This document shows positions 1-7,605 of a stretch of DNA of 16,879 nt, one piece after another. Each line of letters begins with the position of its first letter. Position 1 is the stretch's first letter. The translations under genes and the position numbers were made by a program. Origin of the DNA: JBECKR01 sp040235415. GTDB taxonomy: Bacteria; Acidobacteriota; Polarisedimenticolia; Polarisedimenticolales; Polarisedimenticolaceae. Under the pieces are notes generated by a model that was not told the origin of the DNA, did no database searches, and worked only from the letters and a program-made list of their open reading frames with translations. The stretch is taken from NCBI GenBank assembly GCA_040235415.1, contig JBECKR010000043.1:1-16879 (forward strand). The letters run 5' to 3'.

Positions 1-2656
1 GCACCGTGTTGGTGAGGATCGCGTCGATCATGCGTCCCCCGCTCTCGACCTCCGTGCAGCGCTGGACGATCAGATCTACCACGGCGGCGTCGTACGTGAA
101 CGGGATCTTGTGGTTGGCCCGGATCCGGCGCTCGATCCGCGACAGCTGGAGCTTCGCGATCAAGCCGATGATCTTGTCGCTCAGCGGGTAGTACGGGATG
201 GTCACGAGCCGGCCGAGCAGCGCCGCGGGGAACACCTTGAGCAGCGGCTCGCGCAGCGCCTTCGCGATCGCCTCGGACTCCGGGGTGAGGTCCGGATCCT
301 TGCACAGGTTCATGATGAGGTCGCTGCCGGCATTCGAGGTGAGCAGGATGAGCGTGTTCTTGAAGTCGATCATCCGCCCCTCGCCGTCTTCCATCATGCC
401 CTTGTCGAACACCTGGAAGAAGATCTCGTGGACGTCGGGATGCGCCTTCTCGACCTCGTCGAGCAGCACGACGCTGTACGGCCGCCTCCGGACCGCCTCG
501 GTCAGCACGCCGCCCTCGCCGTAGCCGACGTACCCCGGGGGCGCCCCCTTGAGCGTCGAGACGGTGTGGGCTTCCTGGAACTCGCTCATGTTGATCGTGA
601 TCAGGTTCTGCTCGCCGCCGTAGAGCGTCTCGGCGAGCGCGAGCGCCGTCTCGGTCTTGCCGACGCCGGACGGACCGGCGAGCAGGAACACGCCGATCGG
701 CTTGCTCGGGTTGTCGAGCCCGGCACGCGAGGTCTGGATGCGGCGCGCGATCATGTCGAGGGCGTGACGCTGCCCGATGACCCGCTTCTCGACCGCGTCC
801 GCGAGCTTCAGCACCGTCTCGATCTCGTTGCGCACCATCCTCCCGACCGGGATCCCGGTCCAGTCCTGCACGACCGAGGCCACCGCCTGTCCGTCGACGC
901 TGGGGAGGATCAACGGGTTCTCGCCCTGGAGCTCCGCGAGCTTCCCCTGCAGGTCGCGGAGCTCGGCGAGCAGCGCCTCGCGCTGCGCTCCCTCGGCGGC
1001 GCGGGCGGGAGTGTCCCCGCCCTCCTCGGCGTTCGCGCTCTCGACCTCGGCGGCGGCGTCGGCGGCACGCTCGAGCGCGCTCGCGGTGCCCTCGACCTTG
1101 CCGGTCGCTCCCCGCAGGTTCTCGCGGATCTCGAGGATCCGGTCGACGAGCCCCTTCTCGTCGGTCCAGCGCTTCTCGAGGCCCTGGAGCCGCGCCGTCT
1201 CGGCGTCGCGATGCCCTCGCGCCACGGCCTCGCGCTCGACGGTGTCGACCCCGACCGCGGCCTCGCGTGCGATGATCCCGAGCTCGGTGTCCAGCGCCTC
1301 GATGCGCCGGCGGGTGTCCTCGACCTCCGCGGGCACCGCGTGCTGGCTGATGGCGACCCGGGCGCAGGACGTGTCCAGGAGGCTGACCGACTTGTCGGGA
1401 AGCTGCCGCGCCGGAATGTAGCGGTGCGACAGCCGCACGGACGCCTCGAGCGCCTCGTCGAGGATCTGGACCCGGTGGTGCTTCTCGAGCGACGAGGCCA
1501 CGCCGCGCATCATCAGGATGCCCTTCTCCTCGGACGGCTCGTCGACCTGCACGACCTGGAATCGCCGCGTCAGCGCCGGATCCTTCTCGATGTGCTTCTT
1601 GTACTCGGCCCAGGTCGTCGCCGCGATGGTCCGGAGCGTTCCGCGCGCGAGCGCGGGCTTCAGGAGGTTCGCGGCGTCGCCGGTGCCGGCTGCCCCGCCC
1701 GCGCCGATGAGGGTGTGGGCCTCGTCGATGAACAGGATGATCGGCTTGGGCGAGGACTGGACCTCCTCGATCACCTGGCGCAGGCGCTGCTCGAACTCCC
1801 CTTTCATGCTCGCGCCGGCCTGCAGCAGGCCGATGTCGAGGCTCTTGAGGCTGACCCCTTGCAGCGGCGGCGGCACGTCGCCGGAGGCGATCCGGAGCGC
1901 GAAGCCCTCGACGACGGCCGTCTTGCCGACTCCCGCCTCGCCGGTCAGGATCGGGTTGTTCTGACGCCGACGCATGAGGATGTCGACGATCTGTCGGATC
2001 TCCTCGTCGCGGCCGACGATCGGGTCCATCTCGCCCTTGCTCGCTCGTTCCGTCAGATCCACCGAGAACCGCTTGAGCGCCTCCTGCTTGCCCATCGCCG
2101 CGGGCGCGATCGCACCGCTGGCCTCGCCGGGCTCGGCCCCGCCGCCGACCTGGAAGCCGTCGGTCGCGGCCATCGCGGCCTCGGGAGAGGCCCCCGTGAT
2201 CTCGTCGAACCGCTCCGCGAGGTCGTCGGGCTTGACCTTGTCGAACTCGCGCGAGATCCCCAGCAGCGCGTTTCGCAGGTCGCGGCTCTTGAGCATCGCG
2301 ACCACGAGGTGCCCGGTGCGCACCTGGGATTCGCCGAACATCAGCGTCGCGTAGACCCAGGCGCGCTCGACCGCCTCCTCGATGTGCGACGACAGGTCGG
2401 AGATCGAGGTCGAGCCGCGCGGCAGGCGGTCGAGCGCATCGGTCACGTCCTTCGCGACCCGCGCTGGCTCCAGACCGTAGCCCTTGACGATGCGGTGCAG
2501 GTCGGAATCCTGCAGCTGGAGGATTTGGTGGAACCAGTGCACCATCTCGACGTACGGGTTGCCCCGCATCTTGCAGAAGACCGTCGCGGCCTCGATCGCG
2601 CGGTAACCGAGCGCGTTGAGCTTGCCGAACAGCGCCACGCGGGAGATCTCGGGCAT
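1..2656 (-). CDS. clpV: T6SS sheath-recycling AAA+ ATPase ClpV/TssH (3' end cut by window edge)
   Basis: I translated this frame directly; it is open from the ATG at 2656 to the window edge (885 codons). ClpV is a hexameric cytoplasmic unfoldase that disassembles contracted TssB/TssC sheath. The N-terminal repeat domain opens with MPEISRVALFGKLN and contains RGNPYVEMVHWFHQ (31-44). First AAA+ domain: Walker A GEAGVGKT (239-246), Walker B IILFIDE (306-312), arginine-finger region DPALTRRF (359-366). Second: Walker A GPSGVGKT (661-668), pore loop GYVGYG (708-713), Walker B VVLLDE (729-734). The C-terminal domain is present up to GGRMIDAILTNTV, so perhaps 30 residues are missing. Between the two ATPase modules (about 512-560) is an Ala/Glu-rich stretch that looks longer than usual. 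GAGG at 2664-2667 sits 7 nt before the ATG. An in-frame GTG two codons upstream lies too close to that site. It follows tssG by 61 bp, as clpV1 follows tssG1 in HSI-I. Confidence 0.97.
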   Translation of the reverse strand, partial: MPEISRVALFGKLNALGYRAIEAATVFCKMRGNPYVEMVHWFHQILQLQDSDLHRIVKGYGLEPARVAKDVTDALDRLPRGSTSISDLSSHIEEAVERAWVYATLMFGESQVRTGHLVVAMLKSRDLRNALLGISREFDKVKPDDLAERFDEITGASPEAAMAATDGFQVGGGAEPGEASGAIAPAAMGKQEALKRFSVDLTERASKGEMDPIVGRDEEIRQIVDILMRRRQNNPILTGEAGVGKTAVVEGFALRIASGDVPPPLQGVSLKSLDIGLLQAGASMKGEFEQRLRQVIEEVQSSPKPIILFIDEAHTLIGAGGAAGTGDAANLLKPALARGTLRTIAATTWAEYKKHIEKDPALTRRFQVVQVDEPSEEKGILMMRGVASSLEKHHRVQILDEALEASVRLSHRYIPARQLPDKSVSLLDTSCARVAISQHAVPAEVEDTRRRIEALDTELGIIAREAAVGVDTVEREAVARGHRDAETARLQGLEKRWTDEKGLVDRILEIRENLRGATGKVEGTASALERAADAAAEVESANAEEGGDTPARAAEGAQREALLAELRDLQGKLAELQGENPLILPSVDGQAVASVVQDWTGIPVGRMVRNEIETVLKLADAVEKRVIGQRHALDMIARRIQTSRAGLDNPSKPIGVFLLAGPSGVGKTETALALAETLYGGEQNLITINMSEFQEAHTVSTLKGAPPGYVGYGEGGVLTEAVRRRPYSVVLLDEVEKAHPDVHEIFFQVFDKGMMEDGEGRMIDFKNTLILLTSNAGSDLIMNLCKDPDLTPESEAIAKALREPLLKVFPAALLGRLVTIPYYPLSDKIIGLIAKLQLSRIERRIRANHKIPFTYDAAVVDLIVQRCTEVESGGRMIDAILTNTV

Positions 2657-2672
2657 CGTCACACCTCACAAC

Positions 2673-2688
2673 GCGGCTCGCCAGCCGC
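2673..2688 (-). promoter_or_regulatory. Small hairpin in the tssG-clpV gap
   Basis: GCGGCT (2673-2678) pairs perfectly with AGCCGC (2683-2688) around a 4-nt loop, between the tssG stop and the clpV ribosome binding site. It is short and has no T-run. In DNA this rich in G and C such a stem can arise by chance, so a role in adjusting clpV levels is only a suggestion. Confidence 0.35.
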
Positions 2689-2717
2689 CTCCGTTCCGTC
2701 CACCGGCTTCGCCTCGA

Positions 2718-3746
2718 TCACGCCGCCGAGGCCTGAGCAGACAACAGCAGGTCCCCGGGGTCGGACTCCCGGCGGCCGCCGCCCATCCACGTCGTCCAGC
2801 CGAGCCGCCCCTGGCGGCCCAGGCACATCGAGGGAGCGTCCTCGCGACGGAGGATCAGTCGGACGTCCCAATCGAGCTCGTCCCCGGCGTAGCCCCGGAC
2901 CATCGCCGTCAGCCGCTCGAGGCTCCGCCCGCCGGGCAGGAGGCGACGGTAGTCCTCGAGCGACAGCGGCCCGAGCACGATCCGGAACTTCTGCTGGCAC
3001 TCCCACACGCGTCCTCCGACCGTGACCCCGTCGCCGAGGCGGGCGGTCTCCCGCGCGCCGCCGAGCCGGGTCAAACCGCTCTCGGGGAGGGCGATCCACT
3101 GTCCGACGAACTCCTCGACCCGTACCGGAAGCCGGAAGTAATCCGAGATCATGGATTTCAGCCCCGAGGGATGCCGCGTCGGGCAGGCGAGATGCCCGGC
3201 ATGATACAGCCGCGCCGCGTCCGGAAGGGCGTCCCGTCCCCGCACCGAAGGCATCCCCATGCCGAAAAGAGCTCCGACGTAGGTCGCGAAGCGGTCCTCG
3301 TCGGGTCGGTCGCGATGCACCGTCGGCTCCGCGTCGGCCCACGCGCGGTAGAACAGCGAAAGCAGGCGGTGATGGAACAGGTCGACGAACCGCTCGAACG
3401 TCGGGTCGTCGGCGTTGCGCGCCCGGTCGCGCGCGTACTCCGTGAGGTGCAGCGGGAGGGGACCGTTCGGCCCGAACAGGCCCAGGAAGTAGACCAGCAG
3501 CCGCGGCACGCCGCCCCCGCCCGGGCGGAACGCCGCGAGCGTGGCGGGCGCGAACGCCAGCGTCGGCTCCTGGCCGAGCCGGACCGGGTCGTCGGCCGGA
3601 CGCTTCGACCTCCCGAGCCGCGGCCTGTCGGGGTGCGCACACTCCAGCAAGCGCAGCGCCCGGAAGAACCCGAACGCGTACGGCCGGGCCTCGAGCGCCG
3701 CGTGCGTCGCTACAGCACGGTCCTGAGACCGGTTCTCGCCGGCCAT
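2718..3746 (-). CDS. tssG: T6SS baseplate wedge protein TssG
   Basis: This 342-residue protein has the usual TssG length. Recognisable family segments are RPYAFGFFRALRLLE (21-35), LGQEPTLAFAPATLAAF (57-73), FGPNGPLPLHLTEYA (91-105) and FHHRLLSLFYRAWA (124-137). TssG forms the baseplate wedge with TssF and TssE and acts on the cytoplasmic side of the membrane complex. The ATG at 3746 is chosen because a purine-rich GGGGGGAGA lies about 7 nt upstream. That start makes the gene overlap the end of tssF by 37 bp, which suggests translational coupling. The same frame stays open far upstream inside tssF, but that part is a shadow without family similarity. The C-terminus ends in a glycine/arginine-rich stretch and a short hydrophobic tail. 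Confidence 0.94.
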   Translation of the reverse strand: MAGENRSQDRAVATHAALEARPYAFGFFRALRLLECAHPDRPRLGRSKRPADDPVRLGQEPTLAFAPATLAAFRPGGGGVPRLLVYFLGLFGPNGPLPLHLTEYARDRARNADDPTFERFVDLFHHRLLSLFYRAWADAEPTVHRDRPDEDRFATYVGALFGMGMPSVRGRDALPDAARLYHAGHLACPTRHPSGLKSMISDYFRLPVRVEEFVGQWIALPESGLTRLGGARETARLGDGVTVGGRVWECQQKFRIVLGPLSLEDYRRLLPGGRSLERLTAMVRGYAGDELDWDVRLILRREDAPSMCLGRQGRLGWTTWMGGGRRESDPGDLLLSAQASAA

Positions 3747-5587
3747 CGAACGATCTCCCCCCGGTCGGCGGTCCGTACCACCGTCTCCGTAAACGAGTTG
3801 ATCGACACGTATCGCGCGAAGAACTGCTCGAGCACGGCGCCGAGCAGGAACACCCCGGAGCCCTCGAATGCGGCCTCGTCGAACGTCACCGCGACCTCGA
3901 GCCCGCGCCCGAACGCCACGATCCCGGGAAACCGCAGGCGGCGATGGATCGGCCGCGAGGTCACCGCGCGGACCCCTTCGATTTGGCGGCGGACGCTCGC
4001 CGAGCCGAGGTCGCCGTACAGCGCGAGCAACTCCCTCAGAGCCGCGGCGTTCTCCAACCCCTCGCGATCCGCCAGCGAGAGGTAGTTGAGGGAAAGGTGG
4101 CTCACGAGGCGCCACGAGACGTCGCCCGGCTCCCACGACGGCCTCGGGCTCGTCGGTCCTGCGACGACCCGCACGGTCTCGACCGGGGCACCGGACTCGA
4201 CGATGAAATCGGTGTCTCCGGTGCCGAGCGTCAATGCGAGCGGGAGGTCGCGGTTGGTGCACATCGTCGCGATCCCGAGCTGCCGGAGGTCGCTCCGGAG
4301 CGGCGCCTCGTCGCCGTCCACGATCGACACGAACGACTCGCTGCCGAGGTACGCCGAGCGCGGACCCCGTTGCCGCTGGACGTCGGACAACGGTCGGGGC
4401 ATCCGGCGAACGGTGAAGAACGCACCGCCTCCGCGATCCGTCGTCGGATCGTCGATCGCGTAAAACGGCCGGAACTCCCGTTCGCTCTCGGTCCCGCTGC
4501 CGTATCCGGTGACGCGCAGCACGCTGTGGACCTCGAAGTCGAGCGGTCGCGTCCGGTCCGGCACCACGTGGTACTCGTTGTCGTGCTGATCGAGGTGGAT
4601 TCGATCGGCGCTCTTCGGGAACAGGTTGACCGCGGGCGTGCAGTGCAGCGCGAAGTTCGAGGCGTCGATCGCGTTCTCGAGGCTCGGGTCCGAGCGGTCG
4701 AGGAGCACGAGGATCTCGACCTCGTTCCCCGTGCACTTGCGGATCGAGCTCGCGAGGCCGCCGAACTCGACGAACATGTAGCGCTGGGGAAACGCGAAGT
4801 ACTCGTGCAGCAGGCGGTAGCCGTGAAACGACCGCGTGCCGTACGGCAGCAGCGCCTCGTCGTCTCCGAAACCGACCCGCTTCACCGATCCGCGCGCGAG
4901 GACGTCGTGCCACTGCGGCTGGGCCGAAACCGGCGAGACCACCACCGCGATCGTGCCGGAGAGCAGCCTCTCGTAGACCTTCATCGGGAGCTCGTCGACA
5001 CCCCGGAGGTGGACGACGAGGCGGTCCAGCGCGACCTTGTCGAACTTCAGCCCCGCGGTGGTCTTCAGGCGCAGTCGAAGCGCCGCCCGCGCGTCGCGGG
5101 TGACGGCGTGCTCGATCCGCGCGACCTCGCCCGAGTACGCCGACATCCGCGCCTCGACGATCTCGATCGGCCAGAGCGTGACGTCGTGTGCGGTGCGGTA
5201 CTCGCACGCGGTCTGCTCGCCACGCCCCAGGACCGACTTCAGCGTCGAGCCGCGCTTGACCGTGAAGCCCTCGGCGAGCGAGCCCTCGCGGCGGTCCGGG
5301 CGGAGCTGGACGACCGCCATCGACGGCGTCGGCGCCAGATACTGCGGATACACCATCTCCATCAGGTGCTGGGTGAACTTCGGGAACTCCGAGTCGATCT
5401 TCAGCTGGATGCGCGCCACGAGGAACGCGAACCCCTCGAGCAGCCGCTCGACGTAGGGGTCGGCGCATTCGAACCCCTCGAGGCCGAGCCGGCCCGCGAT
5501 CTTGGGGAACTGCTTCGCGAACTCGCCGCCCATCTCCCGGACGTGCTGCAGCTCGCGGTTGTAGTAGCGGAGCAGCCGCGGGTCCAT
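3710..5587 (-). CDS. tssF: T6SS baseplate wedge protein TssF
   Basis: A 625-residue TssF (VasA/ImpG family), of typical length. The N-terminus is highly characteristic: MDPRLLRYYNRELQHVREMG, then FAKQFPKIAGRLGLEG, DPYVERLLEGFAFL and FPKFTQHLMEMVYPQYLAPTPSM. Later family segments include LPMKVYERLLSG, RSFHGYRLLHEYFAFPQRYMF and, near the end, LEQFFARYVSINSFTETV. TssF is the large wedge subunit of the T6SS baseplate; with TssG and TssE it docks on the membrane complex and nucleates sheath assembly. The ATG at 5587 shares one base with the TGA of tssE (TGATG), a classic coupled junction. The open frame extends further upstream inside tssE, but the family N-terminus begins exactly at this ATG. Confidence 0.96.
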   Translation of the reverse strand: MDPRLLRYYNRELQHVREMGGEFAKQFPKIAGRLGLEGFECADPYVERLLEGFAFLVARIQLKIDSEFPKFTQHLMEMVYPQYLAPTPSMAVVQLRPDRREGSLAEGFTVKRGSTLKSVLGRGEQTACEYRTAHDVTLWPIEIVEARMSAYSGEVARIEHAVTRDARAALRLRLKTTAGLKFDKVALDRLVVHLRGVDELPMKVYERLLSGTIAVVVSPVSAQPQWHDVLARGSVKRVGFGDDEALLPYGTRSFHGYRLLHEYFAFPQRYMFVEFGGLASSIRKCTGNEVEILVLLDRSDPSLENAIDASNFALHCTPAVNLFPKSADRIHLDQHDNEYHVVPDRTRPLDFEVHSVLRVTGYGSGTESEREFRPFYAIDDPTTDRGGGAFFTVRRMPRPLSDVQRQRGPRSAYLGSESFVSIVDGDEAPLRSDLRQLGIATMCTNRDLPLALTLGTGDTDFIVESGAPVETVRVVAGPTSPRPSWEPGDVSWRLVSHLSLNYLSLADREGLENAAALRELLALYGDLGSASVRRQIEGVRAVTSRPIHRRLRFPGIVAFGRGLEVAVTFDEAAFEGSGVFLLGAVLEQFFARYVSINSFTETVVRTADRGEIVRWPARTGLRTVL

Positions 5588-6102
5588 CACCGTCCTCCGG
5601 GCCGCGCCGTGTCGGCGAGCGCGACCGACCCGGTCTCGAGGTCGATCTCGGTCTTGACGTACAGCCGCTGCGGCATCGGTTGCCCCCACAGCTCGCCTTG
5701 AATCTCGAGCACCAGGGCGTTGCGCGCCTCGCCGTCCGCCCGCGCGATCGCCCGGACCCGCAGGGTCTTGCGGACCAGGCGGGGCTCGAAGTCCCAGATC
5801 GCCTGTCGAAGGGTCCGCTCCAGCTCGGAGAGGTCGAGGTTCGACACGGGGCGGCCGGTGAGGTCCGGAATGCCGAAATTGACCACCGAGCGCGCGACTT
5901 CGGGGTACGGCTCGAGGTCTTCGAGCGCCTCGAGATGGCACGTGTTGAGAAGCCAGGACAGGTCGCGCAGGACGCACTCGCGCAACTTTCCCGGAGAGAG
6001 CACGCGCTTGTCGCGCGACTCTTGCTGCCGGTCCGGCTGATCGTCGGTCAGGCGATCGAGCAGGGAGGGTTGCAGCCGCTCTGGGCTCGGGGCGTCGGCC
6101 AT
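5587..6102 (-). CDS. tssE: T6SS baseplate protein TssE (gp25-like)
   Basis: A 171-residue gp25/lysozyme-like baseplate subunit, homologous to phage T4 gp25, that helps start sheath polymerisation. Family marks are RECVLRDLSWLLNT (41-54), VVNFGIPDLTG (73-83), LERTLRQAIWDFEPRL (94-109, with the conserved EPR) and GELWGQPMPQRLYVKT (136-151). The start is the only reasonable one in frame. The clearest Shine-Dalgarno-like motif (GGAGG) lies about 15 nt upstream, farther than optimal, so initiation may be weak or helped by coupling to tagJ, which ends 22 bp before. The stop overlaps the tssF start by one base. The order tagJ-tssE-tssF-tssG is as in P. aeruginosa HSI-I. Confidence 0.94.
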   Translation of the reverse strand: MADAPSPERLQPSLLDRLTDDQPDRQQESRDKRVLSPGKLRECVLRDLSWLLNTCHLEALEDLEPYPEVARSVVNFGIPDLTGRPVSNLDLSELERTLRQAIWDFEPRLVRKTLRVRAIARADGEARNALVLEIQGELWGQPMPQRLYVKTEIDLETGSVALADTARPGGR

Positions 6103-6124
6103 GGCGAGAAGCGTCGACCTCCGT

Positions 6125-6940
6125 TCACGCCCCGGCGCCGGAGTCGGGTGTCGCGGTCTCGAGCTCGACGAGCCGGACGTCCAGGAGCGGGTGCTCCCCG
6201 ACGTCGCTCGCCAGCATGCGCTGTCCGCGCCCGATCCACACCCCCTCGTCCGGCTCCGTCCAGTCGGTCTTGCGTGCGAGCACGACCGCGTCGTCGTCGT
6301 CCGTCTCGGACCCCGGATACCGGGTCGGCACGAGACCGAACGATTCGCCGCCGTTCGCCCAGCGGAACTGCGCCGCGATCCAGACGAAGTCGCGGAGGTC
6401 CGCGGGCGCCTCGATCCGAATCGTTCGAACGCGCTCGAACGGCACCCAGTAGTATTTGCCGTCCACGATCGCCTCGAGCACCGGTCCGATCCTCGTGTCG
6501 GCGTCGGCGATCCAGGCGATCGTGGCTCCGTCGACCTTTCCGGAGACCGCGTCCGCGAGGTCCAGAACCCGCTCCCGAAGCGGTCGCGCCTGGGCGTGCT
6601 TGCCCTCGGCCGTGAACTTCAGGGCCTCGAGCGCGAGCGCGATCCACTCCGGCGGCTCCCCGAACACGAGCGGCGCGCGCCGTCCCGCGAACACCTCCGC
6701 GCGGAGGCGCTCGCATTGGATCGCCGCGCGGTAAGCGTGGACCATCGCGAGCGAGCCGGGATCGAGGTCCGCCAGAACGTCCAGCTGCGTCATGGCGCGC
6801 TCCCACCGGCCGAGCACCGCCAGCAGCTGGAACAGGAAGATACGCGGCTTGGGGTCCGAGGCGTCCTTGCGGATGCGGGCCTGGAGCAATTCCAGCGCCT
6901 CGCGGGGACGGCCCTCGCGCAGACTCTGCTCGGCCGTCAT
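6125..6940 (-). CDS. tagJ: T6SS accessory protein TagJ (ImpE family)
   Basis: A 271-residue ImpE/TagJ (HsiE1-like) protein. Residues 1-60 are helical and repeat-like (EQSLREGRPREALELLQARI, then LFQLLAVLGRWERAMTQLDV). The family hallmark WIADADTRIGPVLEAIVDGK (143-162) is followed by YYWVPFERVRTIRIEAP. The C-terminal half is beta-rich and has an acidic DDDD patch (214-217). TagJ is found only in some T6SS classes, where it contacts the sheath protein TssB and ClpV and is thought to help sheath disassembly; it is not essential in every system. It starts 78 bp after hcp with a GGGGAG Shine-Dalgarno motif 4 nt before the ATG. A strong hairpin sits in the gap between hcp and this gene. TagJ, together with ClpV at the end of the operon, places the locus in the HSI-I-like class. 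Confidence 0.93.
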   Translation of the reverse strand: MTAEQSLREGRPREALELLQARIRKDASDPKPRIFLFQLLAVLGRWERAMTQLDVLADLDPGSLAMVHAYRAAIQCERLRAEVFAGRRAPLVFGEPPEWIALALEALKFTAEGKHAQARPLRERVLDLADAVSGKVDGATIAWIADADTRIGPVLEAIVDGKYYWVPFERVRTIRIEAPADLRDFVWIAAQFRWANGGESFGLVPTRYPGSETDDDDAVVLARKTDWTEPDEGVWIGRGQRMLASDVGEHPLLDVRLVELETATPDSGAGA

Positions 6941-6958
6941 GGCGCTCCCCTGCGCCGC

Positions 6959-7009
6959 GGCGACCGGAGGGGACCGGACCGCCCGGAGGCGTCCGGGCGT
7001 CCGGTCGCC
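6959..7009 (-). promoter_or_regulatory. GC-rich stem-loop just after hcp
   Basis: A perfect 10-bp inverted repeat, GGCGACCGGA (6959-6968) with TCCGGTCGCC (7000-7009), encloses 31 nt that contain a second pairing, CCGGAC (6974-6979) with GTCCGG (6991-6996). It begins 9 nt after the hcp stop codon and no T-run follows on the minus strand. It is therefore not a canonical intrinsic terminator, but could be an attenuator or a 3' stabilising hairpin for hcp mRNA. The pairing is seen in the sequence; the function is inferred. Confidence 0.6.
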
Positions 7010-7018
7010 CCGGCGAGA

Positions 7019-7504
7019 TCAGATCTTGGTGTTGGCCGCGACGTCCCAGCCGTACTTGACCGGGCCGCCGTCCTTCGAGCCGTCGTCCTTCTGCGGCTGA
7101 TACTCGTACTTCACCTTCTGGAAGTTCAGGCTGACGTTCTCGGTCAGCCGCTCGTCGCCCGTCGACGCGCCGGTCGAGACCGACGTGATGATGACGTTGT
7201 CGAGGTTGATGATCAGGTACTCGAGCGGGTTGTCCCCGGCCTTGCGCACCGTGAGCGTGGCGGCCGGGAACTGCTTCCCGCTGCTGCAGAACGCCATCAG
7301 GTTGGGTGACGCCTTGTCCACCCACTTCGTAACCGAGATGTCCTGGATGTTGACCTTGCCCGCGCCGCCGCCGCCGCCGGAATGGAACGACCCGGACTGG
7401 CTCATCCCCCAAGACCACGCCAGCACGTCGATCTCGCCGCCGTGGCTCTTGTCCTTCGATTCGCCCTTGACGTCACCGAGCTTCAAGAACATGTCGACTG
7501 CCAT
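7019..7504 (-). CDS. hcp: T6SS inner-tube protein Hcp (TssD)
   Basis: A 161-residue Hcp1-type protein. Hcp hexamers stack into the inner tube that is expelled with the spike, and they can chaperone small effectors. Evidence: N-terminus MAVDMFLKLGDVKGES, the loop HSGGGGGAGKVNIQDISVTK, then VDKASPNLMAFCSSGKQF, ATLTVRKAG, a SVSLNFQKVKYEYQPQK-like strand and the C-terminal GGPVKYGWDVAANTKI. This matches the HSI-I type of Hcp and no extension carries an effector domain, so it is a plain structural Hcp. The start is supported by AGGAG at 7513-7517, 8 nt before the ATG, the best-placed ribosome binding site in the operon. The gene is separated from both neighbours by gaps of 101 and 78 bp that each hold a hairpin, consistent with separate control of this abundant subunit. 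Confidence 0.97.
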   Translation of the reverse strand: MAVDMFLKLGDVKGESKDKSHGGEIDVLAWSWGMSQSGSFHSGGGGGAGKVNIQDISVTKWVDKASPNLMAFCSSGKQFPAATLTVRKAGDNPLEYLIINLDNVIITSVSTGASTGDERLTENVSLNFQKVKYEYQPQKDDGSKDGGPVKYGWDVAANTKI

Positions 7505-7605
7505 GGATCCGTCTCCTTTGCATGTGCTCCGTTGCCTTCAGTCCCCTGCGACGACGCTCGCGAGCGGCACGTCGCCGCCACTTCCCTGCCAGACCGCCGC
7601 CCGCA
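7505..7605. other. tssC-hcp intergenic gap
   Basis: The longest non-coding stretch in the window at 101 bp. It contains the hairpin at 7548-7575 and the hcp Shine-Dalgarno site at 7513-7517. I looked for a sigma70-like or sigma54-like promoter upstream of hcp on the minus strand and found no convincing -35/-10 or -24/-12 pair. Confidence 0.6.
7548..7575 (-). promoter_or_regulatory. Stem-loop between tssC and hcp
   Basis: GCGACG (7548-7553) pairs with CGTCGC (7570-7575). The interior holds the perfect 12-bp palindrome CGCTCGCGAGCG (7555-7566), giving a two-part stem with a small internal bulge. There is no T-tract. It lies 30 nt or more after the tssC stop and well before the hcp ribosome binding site, so it could mark an mRNA processing or stabilising site, or be a protein-binding palindrome. 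Pairing is observed; the role is inferred. Confidence 0.45.

Noticed and set aside
110..3025. Long plus-strand open frame opposite clpV
   Set aside because: The translation is Arg/Leu/Asp/Val/Glu-rich low complexity with no family motif. The minus strand here codes a complete set of ClpV motifs. Such frames are expected opposite GC-rich genes with G/C third positions.
3747..5468. Upstream extension of the tssG frame through tssF
   Set aside because: The extension is an out-of-frame reading of TssF with no similarity. A good Shine-Dalgarno site stands before the ATG at 3746.
3944..5701. Plus-strand open frame opposite tssF
   Set aside because: Same biased composition, fully inside the antisense of a clear TssF gene, and no start signal.
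6959..7009. Intrinsic transcription terminator after hcp
   Set aside because: The stem is strong but no T-run follows on the transcribed strand and five further T6SS genes continue in the same direction, so I list it only as a hairpin.
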